A stretch of DNA of 64,000 bases from Clostridiales bacterium UBA2432 (lineage in GTDB: Bacteria > Bacillota > Clostridia > Lachnospirales > Vallitaleaceae), in the NCBI GenBank assembly GCA_002342805.1, contig DDQW01000093.1, positions 58,951-122,950 on the forward strand, in the 5' to 3' direction. Position 1 is the first letter of the stretch. Each line of letters opens with the position of its first letter. Positions 44,579 through 53,620 of the stretch are shown here, one piece after another. Position numbers and translations under genes: made by a program. The notes under the pieces are model-generated. The model ran no database searches, was not told the DNA's origin, and saw only the letters and a list, made by a program, of their open reading frames with translations.

Positions 44579-44698
44579 TTTCCTATAACAAAGCGACTCT
44601 GTCGCGTTATCTCGAAGAGATATTGTTCGCGGAGGGAAAGGTCCTTGACGCTTTCTGCTACGTTTCAAAGCAGAAAGCTAAAGTAGGACTTTCCTATA
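44579..44698. repeat. Hairpin-dense noncoding element between copA and the oxidase gene
   Basis: Three short hairpins in series: GCGAC/GTCGC (44593-44605), TATCTC/GAGATA (44608-44622), GCTTTCTGCT/AGCAGAAAGC (44650-44678), the last enclosed by GGAAAGGTCC/GGACTTTCC (44635-44694). The stretch is flanked by 9-bp direct repeats TTTCCTATA (44579-44587 and 44690-44698). It could be a small dispersed element or a structured RNA. The 88-codon plus-strand ORF over it does not look like a real gene. Confidence 0.5.
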
Positions 44699-44707
44699 GC
44701 ATAACAC

Positions 44708-44747
44708 AAAAAAATAGAATAGTTCTTTCGAACTACTCTATTTTTTT
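44708..44747. terminator. Bidirectional-looking terminator downstream of copA
   Basis: A stem of about 17 bp with one mismatch (44708-44725 with 44730-44747), loop of about 4, A-rich on the left and T-rich on the right, so it has a T-run in both directions. It can end copA transcription on the minus strand. Confidence 0.75.
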
Positions 44748-44784
44748 GAGAGACTGTTCATTTCCCGACAGCCCCTTTTTCTGA

Positions 44785-47259
44785 CTACTGAACTGCATAT
44801 CCTGAACTAATATCTACTTTTTTTAGTCGTAATGAATTATAAACGACATTCAATGAGCTTATGGCCATCGCTGCAGCTCCTAACATTGGATGTAATAAAC
44901 CAAGTGCAGCTACCGGGATAAATAATGCATTATAAAACCAAGCCCAGAAATAATTTTGCTTAATTTTGATAAATATCGCTCTAGATAATTTGATTGCTGA
45001 GATTATTCCACTAAGCTCTCCTCTTACTAACGTAACATCTGCTGCTTCTATAGCAATATCTGTTCCGGTTCCAATAGCTATTCCTACATTGGCTTGTTTC
45101 AATGCCGGAGCATCATTGATGCCATCACCTACCATTGCAACAGTTCCATACATTTTTTGTAATTTGACAACTTCTTCAACCTTGCCATCAGGTAAAACTT
45201 CTGCGATGACTTGACTAATTCCCACTTTTTTTCCAATGGCAGCAGCTGTTCTTTTATTATCACCAGTGATCATCGCTGTCTTAATACCAAGCGCTTCTAA
45301 AGCTCTAATAGCCTCAATTGAATCTTCCTTAATTGGATCTGCAACGGCGATAATACCTAATAATTGATTCCCTTTTGCAAGTAACATGGCTGTCTTTGCT
45401 TCTTCTTCCAATCGAATCAAATCTTGTTCATATTTTTCATAAGAAATGTTATTTTCTACCATCAATTTTCTGGTTCCAACTAAAACAATCTCTCCGTCGA
45501 TTGTTCCACTGACGCCCTTGCCGACAATTGCCTTAAAATCAACAACCTCACCAAGCTTCATTTTTTCATTTTTTGCCTTTTCAACAATGGCATGAGCTAG
45601 TGGATGTTCAGAACCATTCTCTATCGTACCTGCATAATATAGAAATTCTTCATCACTAAATCCATTGAGTGTCATTAAATCTGTTACTTCCGGCTTTCCT
45701 TTTGTGATTGTGCCTGTTTTATCAAAAGCAATAGCATTGATTTCTTTGAATGTTTGAATAGCTTCACCATTTCTAATAAGAATTCCATTTTCGGCACCCA
45801 TTCCACTTCCTACCATTAAAGCAGTCGGTGTTCCTAAGCCCAATGCACATGGGCAAGAGATAACTAGCACTGCCGTGGATGTTATAAAGGCTAAAGTAAG
45901 TGGTGAAAGATCCGGATTAACCCAAGGTAAAAATGATGCTCCCCACTCAATAATCCCCAAGTGAAAGGCCGGAAAAACATTGAAAGAAATAAATGTAGCA
46001 ATTGTAATTATAATAATTGCCGGAACAAAATATCCGGTAATACGATCTGCAAATTCTTGAATCGGAACCTTGGATCCTTGACATTCTTCCATCATTTTCA
46101 CAACTTGAGATAGGAATGTATCTTTTCCGACTTTTGTGACTTTGACTTTTAACAAGCCTTGTTTGTTTATGGTTGCACCGATTACTTCATCATCTATTTG
46201 ACGTTTTACAGGCATAGATTCACCTGTTGCCATTGATTCATCAAGCAAACCATGTCCATCAACAACGATTCCATCCGTAGGAACTTTTTCACCCGGACGA
46301 ATAACCATAATGTCTCCCACTTGTAAATCTTTTGTAGGAACTTCAACCTCTTCACCATCGACAATAATTTTCGCTGTCTTGGCACCCATTTGAAGTAGCT
46401 TTTTAATTGCTTGAGACGCTCTACCTTTTGCGCGTGCCTCCAAATATTTCCCGACTAAATGGAAGGTCATAATTGTTGTCGCCATTTCAATGAACGATTG
46501 AATAGGAAAAAACAGTCCCAGTAAGCCTATTAAATAGGGTGGAAGTGAACCTAATGTAACTAAAACATCCATATTGGGACTTTTATTTTTTAGCGCTTTC
46601 CAACTTCCTATATGGACATGTAGACCCGTTCCAAAAATAATCGGTAATCCCAAAACAGCTATGATTGGCAAGTAGCCAGGAATAGGCGATATAAACATAT
46701 GAATGACCATGAGACCCATAATGATACCAGTAAATACACTTGAAAATATCATTGTTTTTTTTGCCTTGTTCATTTTAACTTCATCTTCGTCAACAAGATT
46801 ATCTTCATCGTCTAAGTCTAATTCATAACCTAATGAAGCAACTTTTTTCTGTAAGTCCATTAGCCTTACTTTTTTAGCGTCATATTCAACGGTTGCCTTT
46901 TCAGCAGCAAAGTTGACATTTGCTGTAACAATACCGTCCATCTTCGTCAAAGATTTTTCTATTGTTCCTGCACAAGCTGTACAGCTCATACCTTTAATTT
47001 TTAATGTGACTTTTTGTGTGTTTTTTTCTTCATCTAAAATGGCTTCGTATCCTAAATTATCGACTGTGGATAGAATGGTTTTAACATCAACTATGTTGCT
47101 ATCATAATCCACTTGCCCTTTTTCAGTAGCAATACTTATGTTTGCATTAATTATCCCGTCTAATGCATTTAGTTTCTTTTGTACATTATTGGAACAACTG
47201 CTGCATGACATTCCATTTACTTTAAATTTTATGTGTTTGAAACTATTTGTTTGTGACAT
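44785..47259 (-). CDS. copA: Copper-exporting P-type ATPase
   Basis: An 824-residue P1B-type ATPase. Two N-terminal HMA domains carry GMSCSSC (about 15-20) and GMSCTACAG (about 90). Then come membrane helices, the metal-site motif SCPCALGLGTP, the phosphorylation motif DKTGTITKG, and the VGDGINDAPALKQA hinge. CPC and the YN/MxxSS C-terminal helix residues (SSLNVVYNSLRL) fit Cu(I) transporters, pumping copper out of the cytoplasm. The csoR repressor gene is 23 bp upstream, so they share a promoter with the CsoR operator. Confidence 0.96.
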   Translation of the reverse strand: MSQTNSFKHIKFKVNGMSCSSCSNNVQKKLNALDGIINANISIATEKGQVDYDSNIVDVKTILSTVDNLGYEAILDEEKNTQKVTLKIKGMSCTACAGTIEKSLTKMDGIVTANVNFAAEKATVEYDAKKVRLMDLQKKVASLGYELDLDDEDNLVDEDEVKMNKAKKTMIFSSVFTGIIMGLMVIHMFISPIPGYLPIIAVLGLPIIFGTGLHVHIGSWKALKNKSPNMDVLVTLGSLPPYLIGLLGLFFPIQSFIEMATTIMTFHLVGKYLEARAKGRASQAIKKLLQMGAKTAKIIVDGEEVEVPTKDLQVGDIMVIRPGEKVPTDGIVVDGHGLLDESMATGESMPVKRQIDDEVIGATINKQGLLKVKVTKVGKDTFLSQVVKMMEECQGSKVPIQEFADRITGYFVPAIIIITIATFISFNVFPAFHLGIIEWGASFLPWVNPDLSPLTLAFITSTAVLVISCPCALGLGTPTALMVGSGMGAENGILIRNGEAIQTFKEINAIAFDKTGTITKGKPEVTDLMTLNGFSDEEFLYYAGTIENGSEHPLAHAIVEKAKNEKMKLGEVVDFKAIVGKGVSGTIDGEIVLVGTRKLMVENNISYEKYEQDLIRLEEEAKTAMLLAKGNQLLGIIAVADPIKEDSIEAIRALEALGIKTAMITGDNKRTAAAIGKKVGISQVIAEVLPDGKVEEVVKLQKMYGTVAMVGDGINDAPALKQANVGIAIGTGTDIAIEAADVTLVRGELSGIISAIKLSRAIFIKIKQNYFWAWFYNALFIPVAALGLLHPMLGAAAMAISSLNVVYNSLRLKKVDISSGYAVQ

Positions 47260-47282
47260 ATTAAAACTCCTTTCGATTGATT

Positions 47283-47579
47283 TTATTTAGTCAGTTTTTT
47301 GAATGTTTTTAAAATTTCATCAACAACATCCAATTCACCGTGCTGTAATTGATCGACAACACAGTTCTTTATATGGCTCTCGAGTAAAATGATTTGAACG
47401 GAGTGGAGTGCCGATCGTGAAGCTTCTATTTGATTAATAATGTCATCACAATAGCTTTCTCGTTCAATCATATTCTTAATTCCTCGAATCTGACCTTCCA
47501 CTTTATTTAAACGATCGATAACCGATTTTTGATTTTTGATTGCTTGTGCTGATGGAGTCTTTTCTATATTCTGTTCCAT
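47283..47579 (-). CDS. csoR: CsoR-family copper-sensing repressor
   Basis: A 98-residue all-helical regulator. The ligand set C-H-C is visible: Cys in ESYCDDIINQ, then His and Cys in LESHIKNCV, as in Cu(I)-sensing CsoR and not RcnR or FrmR. When Cu(I) binds, it leaves the DNA and allows copA expression. The operator, an inverted repeat at 47607-47625, sits inside its own promoter. SD GGAGGTG precedes the ATG. Confidence 0.94.
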   Translation of the reverse strand: MEQNIEKTPSAQAIKNQKSVIDRLNKVEGQIRGIKNMIERESYCDDIINQIEASRSALHSVQIILLESHIKNCVVDQLQHGELDVVDEILKTFKKLTK

Positions 47580-47599
47580 AATAGCACCTCCTTATCCTT

Positions 47600-47629
47600 A
47601 ATATACCATACCCCCCTAGGGTATGTAAA
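47600..47629 (-). promoter_or_regulatory. csoR-copA promoter with CsoR operator
   Basis: Minus-strand TTTACA (47624-47629), 18-bp spacer, TATATT (47600-47605). The spacer holds the operator CATACCCCCCTAGGGTATG (47607-47625), the classic G/C-tract inverted repeat of CsoR sites. Binding would block RNA polymerase. Confidence 0.9.
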
Positions 47630-47643
47630 GATGTTTTTTATAA

Positions 47644-48306
47644 TTACTCTATTATTTTTTCAGAAGCGACACCCTCAACAATTTGAATCACCCGATCTGC
47701 TTGAGTCTTAGCATCTTCAGGATTGTGCGTAACCATTATCGTTGTAATGCCTATCTGTCGAATAATTGCAAAAAGTTCTTCACGAACACTTTGAAGTAAA
47801 TGTGTGTCAAGATTACTAAAGGGTTCATCAAGCAATAAAATTTTTGGCCTTGGCGCAATAGCTCGAGCGAGTGCAACGCGTTGCTGTTGACCACCGCTTA
47901 ATTCATGTGGATATCTTTTTTCATATTCTACTAAATTGACTAAACCAAGGACTTCTTCCACTCGTTTTTTTCTCTCAATGACCTTCATTCCTATTAGTCC
48001 GTATTCAATATTTTTTGCTACCGTCATATGTGGAAACAGTGCATAATCTTGAAACAGCATGCCGATGCCTCGTTTTTCCGGATTGACAAACCTTCTCTTG
48101 CCAAATAAACACTTGTCTCCTAAAAACATCTCACCTGCTTTAGCTTTCTCAAGACCTGCAATTACGCGAAGTAAGGTTGACTTTCCACCTCCACTCGGCC
48201 CAACAACTGCAAGTACTTCACCCTTTGTAAGTTCTAAATTAATATTTTTCAGTGTTTCAGAACTTGCATTATCATACTGAAAGGAAATATTATTTAGTTT
48301 GATCAT
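47644..48306 (-). CDS. fbpC: Iron(III) ABC transporter ATPase (FbpC-like)
   Basis: A 220-residue ATPase. Walker A GPSGGGKST (about 37-45), Q-loop MLFQDYALFPHM, signature LSGGQQQRVALA and Walker B ILLLDEPFSNLD with THNPEDA H-loop are intact. It lacks the C-terminal TOBE extension of longer FbpC/PotA proteins (about 350). Last gene of the fbpA-fbpB-fbpC operon; its start overlaps the permease stop by 4 bp. Iron specificity is taken from the binding protein and Fur-like box. Confidence 0.87.
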   Translation of the reverse strand: MIKLNNISFQYDNASSETLKNINLELTKGEVLAVVGPSGGGKSTLLRVIAGLEKAKAGEMFLGDKCLFGKRRFVNPEKRGIGMLFQDYALFPHMTVAKNIEYGLIGMKVIERKKRVEEVLGLVNLVEYEKRYPHELSGGQQQRVALARAIAPRPKILLLDEPFSNLDTHLLQSVREELFAIIRQIGITTIMVTHNPEDAKTQADRVIQIVEGVASEKIIE

Positions 48307-49928
48307 ATTTTGGTCCCCTTTCTTATAAAACTAAGCAAAATCAGTGCAAAAATACTCACACAAATAATAATCAGAGAATAGACACTGGCTTCATGAATCA
48401 TCTCATCTCCAGCATAGGTATATACTCGTGTTGCCAATGTATCAAAATTAAATGGTCTGAGTATTAGGGTTAAAGGCAACTCCTTTAACACATCAACAAA
48501 GGCTAAAATAGCTGCACTTAAAATTGCCGGCTTTAATATTGGAAAATCAACATACCTAAATGTATACCACTCCCCACGCCCTAAAAGTTTACTGGCTTCA
48601 TAATATTTTTTGCCCATCTTGCTAAATCCGGATTCAATGCTATTGAAACCAATGGCCATAAACCTTATGGTTAGAGCAAAGATAAGGATAAACTTGCTGC
48701 TCGTTAGAAATAAATTCTTGACATCAAGAATACCATATAGGCCAGACAGACTACGATCCACATAGATAAAAGTAACTAGGACTCCGATTGCTATGATCGA
48801 CGCAGGAATTGAATACCCTAAAATAACAATTCGCGCATATATTTTTGACACTATACTCGGATTAAGTCTATTCAAGTTTCCTATAAGAATACCACAGGCA
48901 ACCACAAGAACTGTCACAATGACTCCAACACTTATGGTATTAAATAGAATAGAGCCTAATCGTCGCATAACATTGGTTTGTTTAGCAATAGAACTCCACC
49001 AAGCTAATTGGGTAATTGGAATAATCAAAGAAAACAATAGGTAAACAAAGGTAAGCACATAAAACACTGCTTTATAGATTTTTGAGGCACTCTTTTTTAC
49101 ACCTCGGTCTGATATCGCCCTGGCTTGACTCAAACGTCCTCGACCTCTAAAAAACTGCTCCACCAATAATATAATAATGACAATACTCATGAGACTAGCC
49201 GCTAACCTAACCGCACCATCCACATCACTCATGCCAAACCAGGTTTGATAAATAGCTGTACTAAAGGTTGGGATACCAAAATAGCGAACCAATCCATAAT
49301 CATTTAACACTTCCAACATTACAAGTACTATTCCTCCGACTAACGACCCTCTTGACATCGGTAAAATCACTCTAAAAAAAGTCGATGTCTGATTTCTTCC
49401 TAATAGTCTTGATGATTCCTCTATGGTTTTGGGTAACTTATCAAAGAAACCTTTGCTTATAAGTATGACATAGGGCATCAGAAATAAACTAAAAACAAAT
49501 ATTGCACCACCTTTAGATAAAATATCAATTCGAATAGGCTCTACGCCAGCTTGAACTAAAATTCTATCTAACGTTCCGAATGGTGTAAAAATACCACCAT
49601 AAACATAACCTGCGATATAAGGTGGTATCGCCATTGGTAAAAATAATATACTTTCAAGTAAGAGTTCAAACCGCCATTTGTACTTTGATAATGACCATGC
49701 AAAAAACGTACCTAATATCCCCGTTATCATGCCGACTCCAGTCACAAGAACCAAGGAATTACGAATATAGTCTGCCAAAACATATTCCTTAATATGTAAC
49801 CAAGATTCTGTAACCGGGTGAAAAAGTCGAATGAAAATAAAAACTGATGGCAATACGATGGCTATTATAATAAATGAAACGATGACAAAAAGGGGACTAA
49901 GTCCCCTCTCTTTAATTTTCATTAACAA
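48303..49928 (-). CDS. fbpB: Iron(III) ABC transporter permease (FbpB-like)
   Basis: A 541-residue fused permease with about 12 helices and two BPD_transp_1 domains, each with an EAA loop: EESSRLLGRNQTSTFFRVILP (first) and EASKLLGRGEWYTFRYVDFP (second). This double-domain form is typical of FbpB/SfuB iron and ThiP systems. It starts next to the last base of fbpA and overlaps fbpC by 4 bp. Fbp identity rests on the neighbouring receptor. Confidence 0.88.
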   Translation of the reverse strand: MLMKIKERGLSPLFVIVSFIIIAIVLPSVFIFIRLFHPVTESWLHIKEYVLADYIRNSLVLVTGVGMITGILGTFFAWSLSKYKWRFELLLESILFLPMAIPPYIAGYVYGGIFTPFGTLDRILVQAGVEPIRIDILSKGGAIFVFSLFLMPYVILISKGFFDKLPKTIEESSRLLGRNQTSTFFRVILPMSRGSLVGGIVLVMLEVLNDYGLVRYFGIPTFSTAIYQTWFGMSDVDGAVRLAASLMSIVIIILLVEQFFRGRGRLSQARAISDRGVKKSASKIYKAVFYVLTFVYLLFSLIIPITQLAWWSSIAKQTNVMRRLGSILFNTISVGVIVTVLVVACGILIGNLNRLNPSIVSKIYARIVILGYSIPASIIAIGVLVTFIYVDRSLSGLYGILDVKNLFLTSSKFILIFALTIRFMAIGFNSIESGFSKMGKKYYEASKLLGRGEWYTFRYVDFPILKPAILSAAILAFVDVLKELPLTLILRPFNFDTLATRVYTYAGDEMIHEASVYSLIIICVSIFALILLSFIRKGTKI

Positions 49929-50954
49929 TTATTGCCAACCAACTTCATTAAATAATTTAACTGCTTCATCATTGTATTCACCTAACAACGATAAATCAAT
50001 ATTTTGAACCTTGAATTCTCCAAAACTTTTTAGTAAATCAGATGGTTCCACTGCTTCATTGACTGGATATTCATAGTTTGCACTTGCATAGTCGTTTTGT
50101 GCTTCTTCTCCAGTTAAAAATTCCAATAATTCAATCGCTGCTTCACTGTTAGCGCCATATTTCGTTAATGCAGCTCCACTTATATTGATATGAGTTCCGT
50201 TCGTTCCTTGATTTGGGAAAAACACACCAATCTGCTCACCAACTTGTACTTCCACCTCATCGGATGAATTAAGCAACTTTCCAACATAGTATGTATTAAC
50301 AATGGCCACATCACCTTCACCTGCAACAAGAGCTTTCATTTGGTCTCTGTCATTTCCCTTAGGAGTTCTTGCCAGGTTAGCTACTAACCCTTGGGCCCAC
50401 TCTTTAGCTTCTTCTTCACCATTTAATGCAATAAATGATGCTAAAAGTGATTGGTTATAGATATTACCTGATGACCTTACCAAAACCCTTCCTTCCCACT
50501 CAGGTTCAGTTAACGCTTCATAGGTCGATAAGGTATTTGGATCCACTCTGTCTAGTGCATATGTTATAACTCTTGCTCTAACTGTTAATGCAGTCCAGAG
50601 ATTATCTGTAGCTCTTAAGTGTTCTGGCACGTTTGCTTCTATAGTGTTTGAATCAAATGCTTTTGTTAGATCCATCTTTCCGGCTCTATATAACCTCCCC
50701 ACATCTGATGTCACAATAAGATCAGCCTCTGTGTCTTCGCCTTCTGCACTTAATCTTTCAAGCAGTTCATCTGAACCTGCCGTAACGACATTCACTACAA
50801 TACCTGTTTCCTCCGTAAATTTATCGTATAAGGCTTGGTCAGTATCATAATGCCTGTCTGTATAGATATTAACCATTTTCTCTTCTTCTGACCCACAGCC
50901 AACAACACTTACCAGTAATACTGCTAGGATGATGATTGATAATATTTTTTTCAT
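49929..50954 (-). CDS. fbpA: Iron(III)-binding lipoprotein (FbpA-like)
   Basis: About 341 residues from the ATG at 50954, which has GGAGGAAAG upstream (the ORF extends to 50996 without a ribosome site). A lipoprotein signal ends in VVGC. The fold starts VNIYTDRHYDTDQALYDKF, the FbpA/FutA pattern, and NTYYVGKLL contains the adjacent tyrosines that bind Fe3+. It feeds iron to the FbpB/FbpC pair. A Fur-like box lies between the promoter and the ATG. Confidence 0.9.
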   Translation of the reverse strand: MKKILSIIILAVLLVSVVGCGSEEEKMVNIYTDRHYDTDQALYDKFTEETGIVVNVVTAGSDELLERLSAEGEDTEADLIVTSDVGRLYRAGKMDLTKAFDSNTIEANVPEHLRATDNLWTALTVRARVITYALDRVDPNTLSTYEALTEPEWEGRVLVRSSGNIYNQSLLASFIALNGEEEAKEWAQGLVANLARTPKGNDRDQMKALVAGEGDVAIVNTYYVGKLLNSSDEVEVQVGEQIGVFFPNQGTNGTHINISGAALTKYGANSEAAIELLEFLTGEEAQNDYASANYEYPVNEAVEPSDLLKSFGEFKVQNIDLSLLGEYNDEAVKLFNEVGWQ

Positions 50955-50975
50955 CTCTTTCCTCCATATATAATC

Positions 50976-50994
50976 GATATTGATATTCATTTGC
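50976..50994 (-). promoter_or_regulatory. Fur-like box in the fbp leader
   Basis: Plus-strand GATATTGATATTCATTTGC matches 15 of 19 positions of the classical Fur box GATAATGATAATCATTATC. It lies downstream of the promoter at 51004-51032, where a repressor would block transcription. Confidence 0.6.
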
Positions 50995-51003
50995 ATAAAA
51001 CGG

Positions 51004-51032
51004 ATTATAAATGAGAATCCCTCTCATGTCAA
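51004..51032 (-). promoter_or_regulatory. fbp promoter with palindrome in the spacer
   Basis: Minus-strand TTGACA (51027-51032), exact 17-bp spacer, TATAAT (51004-51009). The spacer holds arms ATGAGA / TCTCAT (51011-51027, 5-bp gap), a probable second operator. Confidence 0.75.
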
Positions 51033-51104
51033 TGTCTATTCATGAAAAAAAAATAATATGGTACTATCCTAGAATATTACACCACCTCCATAAAAAATCC
51101 ACAT

Positions 51105-51122
51105 ACATACTATATAGTATGT
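51105..51122 (+). promoter_or_regulatory. 18-bp perfect palindrome before the DUF2318 operon
   Basis: ACATACTATATAGTATGT (51105-51122) lies 24 bp before the ATG at 51147 and covers a possible -10 (TATAGT). No good -35 is seen. The likely role is a dimeric-regulator operator for the DUF2318-HMA/SafE-TCS2 operon; the regulator is unknown. Confidence 0.6.
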
Positions 51123-51146
51123 TTAAAAAGATTATCGGAGGTATCT

Positions 51147-51623
51147 ATGAAAAAAACATTATTAATTACAGGAAGTATCGCTACTCTTTTACTCGTTATC
51201 GTATTAACCCTTCTCACCAATCCTACACCGACAGAGGAAACACTTGAAGCAACGGACAATGGGGACCTGGTCATTCAAAAAAATGCAATTACAAAAACTG
51301 CATCTTTTTTTCCATATGAATCTAATGGGACATATATGGAAATTATTGCCGTTCAAGCAAATGACGGTTCGGTTCGAACAGCTTTAAACACTTGCCAAGT
51401 TTGCTATTCTTCAGGCCGAGGCTACTATGAACAACTCGGAGACATTCTGATTTGCAATAACTGCGGAAATCAATTTACCATCGACCAAATCGAATTACAA
51501 AAAGGTGGCTGTAATCCGGTTCCAATTCTTGACGATATGAAAACAGAAACTCAAGATCAGATTTCTATTCCATCGGATCAACTGACTGCATTTGAACCTT
51601 TATTTTCTAATTGGAAGAGATAG
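51147..51623 (+). CDS. DUF2318 extracytoplasmic metal-binding protein
   Basis: A 158-residue protein with an N-terminal TM or signal (about 3-25), then an external domain with NTCQVCYSSGRGYY (about 86-99), ICNNCGNQF (about 108-116) and GGCNPVPI (about 126-133). These CxxC pairs are the DUF2318 pattern found with metal-uptake and copper proteins. It probably binds a metal outside the membrane. First gene of an operon with an HMA-SafE-cupredoxin fusion and two-component system TCS2. Metal identity is inferred from the neighbours. Confidence 0.85.
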   Translation: MKKTLLITGSIATLLLVIVLTLLTNPTPTEETLEATDNGDLVIQKNAITKTASFFPYESNGTYMEIIAVQANDGSVRTALNTCQVCYSSGRGYYEQLGDILICNNCGNQFTIDQIELQKGGCNPVPILDDMKTETQDQISIPSDQLTAFEPLFSNWKR

Positions 51624-51625
51624 TT

Positions 51626-52873
51626 ATGACGACGCTAAATGTTGGTGGGATGACGTGTTCACATTGCGAAGAAAAAATCTCCGCTGCACTCGCTTCAAAT
51701 CGTGGCGTAGAAAAAGCAACTGCAAACGCATCAAAAAATCAAGTCTATATTGAATTTGACGATTCTTTAATTAATTTGCAACAAATATCAGCGATTATTG
51801 AGGATAATGGATATATTATTTTATCAAACGATAGTAATACTATAAAAAGAAAAATTTTTCTTATCTTTATTCTACTATCTATAAGCTTCCTTGTTTTAAA
51901 ATACGCCAATCAACTGTCCTATGATTTTGTTCCAAGCGTCCGTCAAAATATGGGCTATGGCGCGCTCTTTTTGGTCGGGCTGATAACTTCTGTTCATTGT
52001 GTTGCTATGTGCGGCGGAATAACAATAAGCCAGTGCCAGCGATATATTAATACACATCCAAGCAACCCCAGTCTCTTATACAACCTTGGAAGACTTATCT
52101 CATACACTATCATTGGTGGAGTCATCGGTGGTATAGGGTCCGTTTTAAGTTTTACCGGTCAAATGAGAGGATATATAACCTTATTTGTAAGCTTTATTAT
52201 GTTATTAATGGCCATTCGCATGCTAAAACTTTTAGACCTTCCAAGGCTTAAACTCCCTCGTTTAAAAATTGGAAACAACCCTTTTGTCATTGGACTTGCT
52301 AATGGATTTATGCCCTGCGGCCCATTACAATCCATGCAGCTATATGCTCTTGGAACCGGTAGTGTCGTTCAAGGCGCTCTATCTATGTTCTATTTTAGCC
52401 TTGGTACTTTCCCGCTCATGTTTGGATTAGGATTTATTAGTTCTCTACTCAATCATAAATTTTCGAAAAAAATTCTAAAGTACAGCGGTTTGCTTATTTT
52501 TATTCTAGCATTAAGTATGTTTTCAAGAGGCGCTGCGTTAGCAGGTATCATCTTGCCTTTTCAAAACAATGCAAATCTTGTTGATTCTATTCAAGTGGAT
52601 GATTATTTGCAAGAAGTTTCAATTGACTTAACTTCGAGTAGTTATACACCCATTCGTGTCAAAGAAGGAATTCCCCTTCGTTTCATAATTAATGTTGATT
52701 CAAAGGACCTAAATGGATGTAATAATCCAATAACAATTCCTTCAATCAATATTGAACACACACTCGTTCCGGGAAGAAATGAAATTATTTTCACGCCGGA
52801 AAAAGCAGGGAAAATAGCTTACACGTGTTGGATGGGTATGATTACAAGTTATATAGAAGTCGTTGCAGATTAA
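51626..52873 (+). CDS. HMA - SafE-type transporter - cupredoxin fusion protein
   Basis: About 415 residues in three parts. Residues 1-68 are an HMA copper-chaperone domain (GMTCSHC). Residues about 80-310 form a 6-8-helix membrane domain of the UreH/DsbD-like SafE type, with GLITSVHCVAMCGGI and FMPCGPLQSMQ at the likely metal or thiol path. Residues about 330-415 are a cupredoxin-like domain (SYTPIRVKEGIPLRF, ..., YTCWMGM). Such fusions are reported in copper-resistance contexts. The ATG at 51626 is preferred over TTG at 51611. It follows the DUF2318 gene by 2 bp. Confidence 0.85.
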   Translation: MTTLNVGGMTCSHCEEKISAALASNRGVEKATANASKNQVYIEFDDSLINLQQISAIIEDNGYIILSNDSNTIKRKIFLIFILLSISFLVLKYANQLSYDFVPSVRQNMGYGALFLVGLITSVHCVAMCGGITISQCQRYINTHPSNPSLLYNLGRLISYTIIGGVIGGIGSVLSFTGQMRGYITLFVSFIMLLMAIRMLKLLDLPRLKLPRLKIGNNPFVIGLANGFMPCGPLQSMQLYALGTGSVVQGALSMFYFSLGTFPLMFGLGFISSLLNHKFSKKILKYSGLLIFILALSMFSRGAALAGIILPFQNNANLVDSIQVDDYLQEVSIDLTSSSYTPIRVKEGIPLRFIINVDSKDLNGCNNPITIPSINIEHTLVPGRNEIIFTPEKAGKIAYTCWMGMITSYIEVVAD

Positions 52874-52909
52874 CACAATGTTTATTATAATAATTCAGAG
52901 GTGTTGAAA

Positions 52910-53620
52910 ATGAATCAAACCATACTAATTGTCGAAGACGAGCCAAAAATCGTTGAATTTATTAAATCATATATTGAAAATGCAGGTTATCAAGCTTTGG
53001 TCGCTGAAAATGGTCGCGATGCACTTAGTTTTTTTCGACAAAGTCACATTGATCTGGTTCTTCTCGACCTTATGCTTCCGGATTTATCCGGTGAATCCAT
53101 CTGTAAAGTCATTCGTCAAGAATCAAATGTACCTATTATAATGATTACCGCTAAAAGTGACGAATCTAGTATTATAGCAGGGCTTAACATGGGCGCTGAT
53201 GATTATATAACTAAACCTTTTAGCCCTAGACAACTTATCGCTCGTATTCAGGCGTTATTTAGGCGTTCGCATCTTATTGAAGACCGTTTAACGCTTTGTG
53301 TAACCGGTCCATTTCAGATATCTGAAGATGATTATTCAATTTTATTGAATGGTTATAACCTATCTCTTACTGCAACTGAATATAATCTTTTCGTGACATT
53401 ATTGAAAAGACCCTCAAAAGTTTTTACACGTGAAGAATTAGCGACAATCGCTTTTTCAGGCACATACGAAGGTTATAACAGAAGTATCGATTCGCACATT
53501 AAAAATATACGAAACAAGATTGCTAAACACTCAAAAACAGATTATATTAGAACAGTTAGAGGCATCGGATATCAATATTACGAAGAAGAAGGATCTAAAT
53601 CAAATGAAAGTAAACCTTAA
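52910..53620 (+). CDS. OmpR-family response regulator (TCS2)
   Basis: About 236 residues. The receiver domain has Asp in LVLLDLMLPDLS, Thr in MITAKS, and KPFSPRQ; the winged-helix domain has SLTATEYNLFVTL and the recognition helix RSIDSHIKNIRNKI. The start at 52910 has AGAGGTG six bases upstream; the ORF's GTG at 52901 is less likely. It is cotranscribed with DUF2318 and the SafE fusion, and overlaps the kinase gene by 17 bp. It is close in plan to TCS1, suggesting a duplicated metal-response pair. Confidence 0.92.
   Translation: MNQTILIVEDEPKIVEFIKSYIENAGYQALVAENGRDALSFFRQSHIDLVLLDLMLPDLSGESICKVIRQESNVPIIMITAKSDESSIIAGLNMGADDYITKPFSPRQLIARIQALFRRSHLIEDRLTLCVTGPFQISEDDYSILLNGYNLSLTATEYNLFVTLLKRPSKVFTREELATIAFSGTYEGYNRSIDSHIKNIRNKIAKHSKTDYIRTVRGIGYQYYEEEGSKSNESKP

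Noticed and set aside
44518..44784. Plus-strand ORF of 88 codons
   Set aside because: Covers the hairpin element, the oxidase promoter and the copA terminator; no ribosome site or family resemblance.
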